Shown here piece by piece: positions 31,340-34,784 of a DNA stretch of 34,784 nt. Made by a program: the position numbers and the translations under genes. The stretch spans positions 1-34,784 of the forward strand of contig QXCR01000230.1 in assembly GCA_004380135.1 (NCBI GenBank), read 5' to 3'. The DNA comes from Stemphylium vesicarium (lineage: Eukaryota; Ascomycota; Dothideomycetes; Pleosporales; Pleosporaceae). The notes under the pieces are model-generated. The model did not search any database. It had not been told where the DNA came from and saw only the letters and a list, made by a program, of their open reading frames with translations. Every line of letters starts with the position of its first letter. Position 1 is the first letter of the stretch.

Positions 31340-31803
31340 TAGGCTGGCAAATGGGTTGGGGCAACCGCGGGCTAGGTTGGGGTTGGGTCATGGGCTGCAA
31401 GGACCAGAGTCGGGGTTGGGTCGGGGGTACACCGGCCCGGGTTGGGGTTGGGGTGGGGCCACTCTAGCACGGGGCTGGGCTAGGTTAGAATTAGGTTATC
31501 TCGTTCTCCTCTAAAAAAGTTGCTTATATAGAGCTTCTATATTATTATAGTTATTTATTATAACTCTTATATATATAACTTTATTATAATGCGTAGGCAG
31601 CGCAGCTATCTAAATTTATAGCTATTTTTAACTAACTTAACTCTAACCTCTACTATAGCCTAGCCTATACCTAGCTCTACTTAAGGCTAATCTAACCCTG
31701 CCTCTATGCTATTACTAATTACCTTAGGTTGGTGTTGGGTTAGATTAGGGCCGCTGCCAAGACGACCCAACCCCAACCCAACCTAGACCCATTTGCCAGT
31801 CTA
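31340..31803. mobile_element. Non-autonomous hAT element, 464 bp, with G-rich subterminal repeats
   Basis: Termini TAGGCTGGCAAATGGGT and, inverted, TAGACTGGCAAATGGGT. The perfect 8-bp direct duplicates CCCGTGCG flank it (31332-31339 and 31804-31811). The left end carries many GGGTTGGGG-type repeats (31353-31460) and the right end has the complement (CCCAACCCCAACCC near 31767). The centre (31500-31730) is AT-rich and RIP-like. No coding capacity. Confidence 0.9.
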
Positions 31804-31959
31804 CCCGTGCGTATGGCGCTTGGGCTTGGCTAGCCAATTAGCAGAATCCAGGTGCTTACGGAGCACCCGGCGTTGTAGAGCGTTCAGGTGTTAAGGGAAC
31901 CACAGTGGTTACCGTGACACTATGCCAGCCGTAGTGCTAGATCTAAGCGAGGCCTACCT

Positions 31960-32855
31960 ACCTACTAATAATAAAATGCTCGAGAACTCTAAGTCTAAGA
32001 ATAACGATAATATCTAGATAGAGTTAGTTAGAGATCTTAAGCGCTAGCTTAGGGCTTAAGCAAAGTAGACTACTACTCTAATAGAGCTAGTAAACTAGCT
32101 TATAGCATAAGTTATAGCTACGCTAAATAAACGCCTATACTTAAAACCTAAGATAGCGACACCTAAGAAGTACGATAGTGGACGAGCTAAACTTTATATA
32201 TTCCTTATAAATATTAAACTATACTACGAGTTTAATAGCGCACTAGACGATTAAGGAAAGATCCTTATAGCTAGCATGTATATAAAAGGGAAAGCGGCTA
32301 GCTAGATGCAGCCCTTTGTGGACGACTACCTTAAAAGCCCCCGCCTAGGAGGCGAGAAGAAGGAGACATAATAACTATTCGCCAGCTAGACTAACTTTAA
32401 AGAGGAAATGGGACGCATCTTCGGGGAAGTAGACGACCAGAACTAGGCAGAGAAAGCGATTACTCGCCTAAAGCAGACCAAGTTAGTATCCTCGTACACT
32501 GCCGAGTTTAAGTAGCTACAGTCGCGTATCGACTGGGATAACGCAGCACTTCGAACGGTATACGAGAATAGTCTAAAGAACTCGATTAAGGACGGCTTAG
32601 TACACTATAATAAGCTAGCGGATCTACACGCGTTAGTAGAACTAGCTACCCGTATCGACAATAGGCTATGGGAACGCAACTAGTAGAAGGCACGAAATAC
32701 CTTCGTTCTAGCTAACACGAAGAAATTCTACTAAAATATTTAGATTAATAAAGAAGGGGATATTATTATAATAGACTAAGTATAAGCTAAGAATTAAAAG
32801 CCTAAGGGAAAATACTATAATAGACTTTCTAAGGAAGAGCGTTAGAAACGCTATA
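31960..32855 (+). pseudogene. Ty3/gypsy retrotransposon Gag relic
   Basis: Despite frequent TAG/TAA the plus frame retains Gag capsid features: MQPFVDDYL near 32308, EEMGRIFGEVDD near 32405, a YTAEF-like segment near 32500, and an RIDNRLWERN end near 32660. A Lys/Arg-rich region precedes where the zinc knuckle should be, and there the sequence is cut by the Tc1 element. No LTR pair or pol was found in the window. Stops mostly fit C-to-T decay of Gln and Trp codons. Confidence 0.72.
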
Positions 32856-34784
32856 GTAGGGTGACAAAATAAAAACAACCTTAAAAAAGTAACCTTTTTT
32901 AAAGCTATATATCTAGACAAGTAGACTAGCTATAGTTCAGATCTTTCGTGTTTTAGAAAGCTTAGAACTTCTTCTTTAAATTAGTGTCTCTCAATAGCTG
33001 CTTAGTAAGCTCTTTTTAGCGTAGCCTTAGTAGTGTTAGAGTCTACTAAAAATGTCTCTCGTTTCTAAGCTACAACTTTTTGTTTACAGTATCGATTTTG
33101 CTAAAAATCTAATATGCTATTATATACGTTTAGTTATATAATATATCTTCGTTCAAAGATTTTCTGTTTGTTTCTGCAGTAGTTACAAAAAAAGTAATAT
33201 TTTAAGCTTTTAGTACATTGAAATAGCTGGATCTAGTAACTAGTACTTAGTATACCAGCCTTTAGCTAGTTTAACTGCCTTATAACGTCTAGGTAAAGAT
33301 GTAATACAGTTATCTATCGCTTCTTGCGGTATTTGTTCCCACTCCTCTAAAATTGCTTTTTTGAACAATTTTACTACGTTTGTACTAGCACCTAGGCCTA
33401 AAGAGGCACTAGGCCTTCTTGCTAGCCTATTCTTAAGTAAGCTCCAAACGTTTTCTATAGGATTTAGATCTGGGCTATAGGCAGGATGCTCGAAGAGAGG
33501 AATCCTATTTCTTGAAAACCAAGAAATAACTGCTGGCGTTTTATGGATCTTAGCATTATCTTGCTGAAATTTCCACCCTAGATAGAACAATTTATTAGCT
33601 TTCTAGATATTAAAAAATGTTTAAAAAATATTAAGAATTAGCTAAGTTATAGTCTTTTAAACTTAAAAATAAATAAGAGCTTTCTTACCTCTTTTAAATA
33701 AGGGTTTAACTATAGGAGTTAAAACTTCTTGTATGTATCATGTATTTGTAAAGCTCCTAGTGTCTTATGGAGTCTTAGTTATATATAACTTAGATCTTCC
33801 ACCTAACCAAATAGCTCCCCATACAGAGATAGTAATATCGCGGGCTATAACTTAGTTAGTAAGCTAGATAAAAATATTCTAAAAAAATAGAAAAGTACTA
33901 CATTTTTAGGAGAAAAATATAGCCTATTAGAATTTTTTTTAAACTCACTTGAATTAGTTGTAGAGACTTGTTCAGGCCCAGTTCTCTTATTTCTTCTCTT
34001 TCTAACGTATTCTTGCCTGGCACCGTGCCTACGCTGTATAGAAGACTCGTCTGAAAATATAACTTTAGTAAAGTTTATAAATTTCAAAATTTTGATAGTC
34101 TTCTTAGCGTACTTCTTGCGGTTACTAGCTTTTTCTTTGTTTAAAAGCTGCTTTTTCTTAGCAGTAGAAATAGAGTATTTCTCTGCTTTTAATAGACGTT
34201 GTAGGCTTCTAGTAGAAGACTTTAAATTGTTTTCTTCTAGAATACGGCGATTAGTCTTTTTAGGACTACGTTCTAGATCTCTATTAACTACTCTAGTAGC
34301 TCTTTTAGAGATCTTAGAAGGGCGGCCTAATTTAGGCTTTAAAGAAGTAGTAGAAGTATTTTTTTTCTTTTTAATACGTTGCAAGGCGTCTGTAATAGAT
34401 CTAGAAGGCTTTTCTAGTATAGTACTAATAGTACTAGTAGAGAGTTATTGCAAAGATAAAGTATAAACTTCTTTTTCGAATTTCAAAAGTTCTATAGACA
34501 TAGAGAGGAAATACAGAAGAGAAAAATTAGACTTAGAAAGAGAAGACTATATAGAATTAGACTAAAAGAAGCTTACGTAATTTTAGCGTCTTTTATTAGC
34601 GTACTTTTTCGTTAACTATTTTTAAAACTTTACTTAGATAATCTAAAGGGCTAGGATTTTGCTTACGTAATTTTAATGTAAGCTAGTATTACGTCATCTT
34701 TTTTTAGAACTTTTAATACGCTAGATAAAAAGTTGTAGCTAGACCAAGGTAGAGTTATTTTATACTCTATGTTTAAGGCTAATT
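32856..34784 (-). mobile_element. Tc1-type DNA transposon, runs past the window end
   Basis: The left end near 32856 reads GTAGGGTGACAAAATAAAAA next to a TA, typical of Tc1 termini. The right terminus (its complement) is not seen before 34784, so the element is incomplete here. It sits inside the gypsy Gag relic, giving a nested order. Sequence is AT-rich throughout. Confidence 0.7.
33240..34501 (-). pseudogene. Tc1-family transposase (DD34E) with introns, lightly decayed
   Basis: ATG at 34501. The N-terminal part has paired HTH features, with a GRPSK linker and a QRLLKAEKYS segment, then the first catalytic Asp in VIFSDESS (about 34045). A GTGAGT intron (33948-33845) ends after a perfect TACTAAC branch site. 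The next exon encodes SVWGAIWLGGRSKL. A second intron begins GTAAGA near 33690 and ends CTATCTAG near 33577. The last exon has the second Asp in QQDNAKIHK and Glu in SPDLNPIENVW, 34 residues apart, and ends at 33240. Stops (one TAA near 34447; TAA and TGA in the middle exon) all fit C-to-T change. Not functional as sequenced, but one of the better preserved elements here. Confidence 0.85.

Noticed and set aside
31278..31514. 78-codon plus-strand frame rich in Gly, Leu and Arg
   Set aside because: It is low-complexity translation of the G-rich hAT terminus, without protein-like features.
1..34784. CRISPR arrays, bacterial operons, riboswitches or tRNA genes
   Set aside because: The window is eukaryotic; no regularly spaced repeat array was seen and no intact tRNA B-box (GGTTCGAATCC type) was found in a suitable context.

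Overview
This window looks like a subtelomeric or accessory segment of a filamentous ascomycete genome (Pezizomycotina, most likely Dothideomycetes/Pleosporales; the species cannot be fixed from sequence alone). Evidence: short spliceosomal introns (about 50-80 nt) with GTAAGT-type donors and CTGAC/CTAAC branch sites, a dispersed 5S rRNA gene, degenerate CCCTAA/TTAGGG tracts, a telomere-linked RecQ helicase relic, and AT-rich blocks whose nonsense codons are mostly TAG/TAA at likely glutamine positions, as expected from repeat-induced point mutation (RIP; CpA to TpA).

Layout. 1-3998: telomere-like repeats, then a telomere-linked helicase pseudogene (minus strand) that ends abruptly at an oppositely oriented TTAGGG-like tract. 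4000-8037: small hypothetical ORFs, then a PD-(D/E)XK nuclease-like gene with an unusual FG-rich and acidic C-terminal tail. 8761-8879: a 5S rRNA gene on the minus strand. 9555-9815: an imperfect foldback repeat with a related sequence near 19.8 kb. 10721-11948: an intact three-exon zinc alcohol dehydrogenase. 12006-19743: an aromatic-ring FAD monooxygenase pseudogene split by a complete 5455-bp Ty1/copia element (13604-19058) with identical 215-bp LTRs and a 5-bp target duplication. 20674-20801: a 128-bp hAT-type MITE. 21197-23886: a decayed multi-pass membrane protein gene. 24595-25705: an intact two-exon quinone-reductase-like MDR gene. 27192-27955: an unidentified gene split by a second 128-bp copy of the same MITE. 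28111-28419: the 5' third of a short-chain dehydrogenase, truncated by repeats. 28.5-34.8 kb: a transposon graveyard holding a Fot1/pogo element with TA target sites, a 464-bp hAT MITE with G-rich ends and an 8-bp target duplication, a Ty3/gypsy gag relic, and a Tc1-type element with introns that was inserted into the gag relic and runs off the window.

The genes do not form an obvious pathway. The three oxidoreductases (alcohol dehydrogenase, aromatic monooxygenase, short-chain dehydrogenase) with the MDR reductase could be remnants of a catabolic or secondary-metabolic neighbourhood, but two of the four are broken and no core biosynthetic enzyme is present. The main story is chromosome-end decay: telomere-associated sequence, nested mobile elements from at least six families, and RIP-like mutations reaching both the elements and host genes. 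The most novel items are the PD-(D/E)XK/FG-tail protein, the helicase fragment bounded by inverted telomere-like tracts, and the precisely delimited hAT MITE families.
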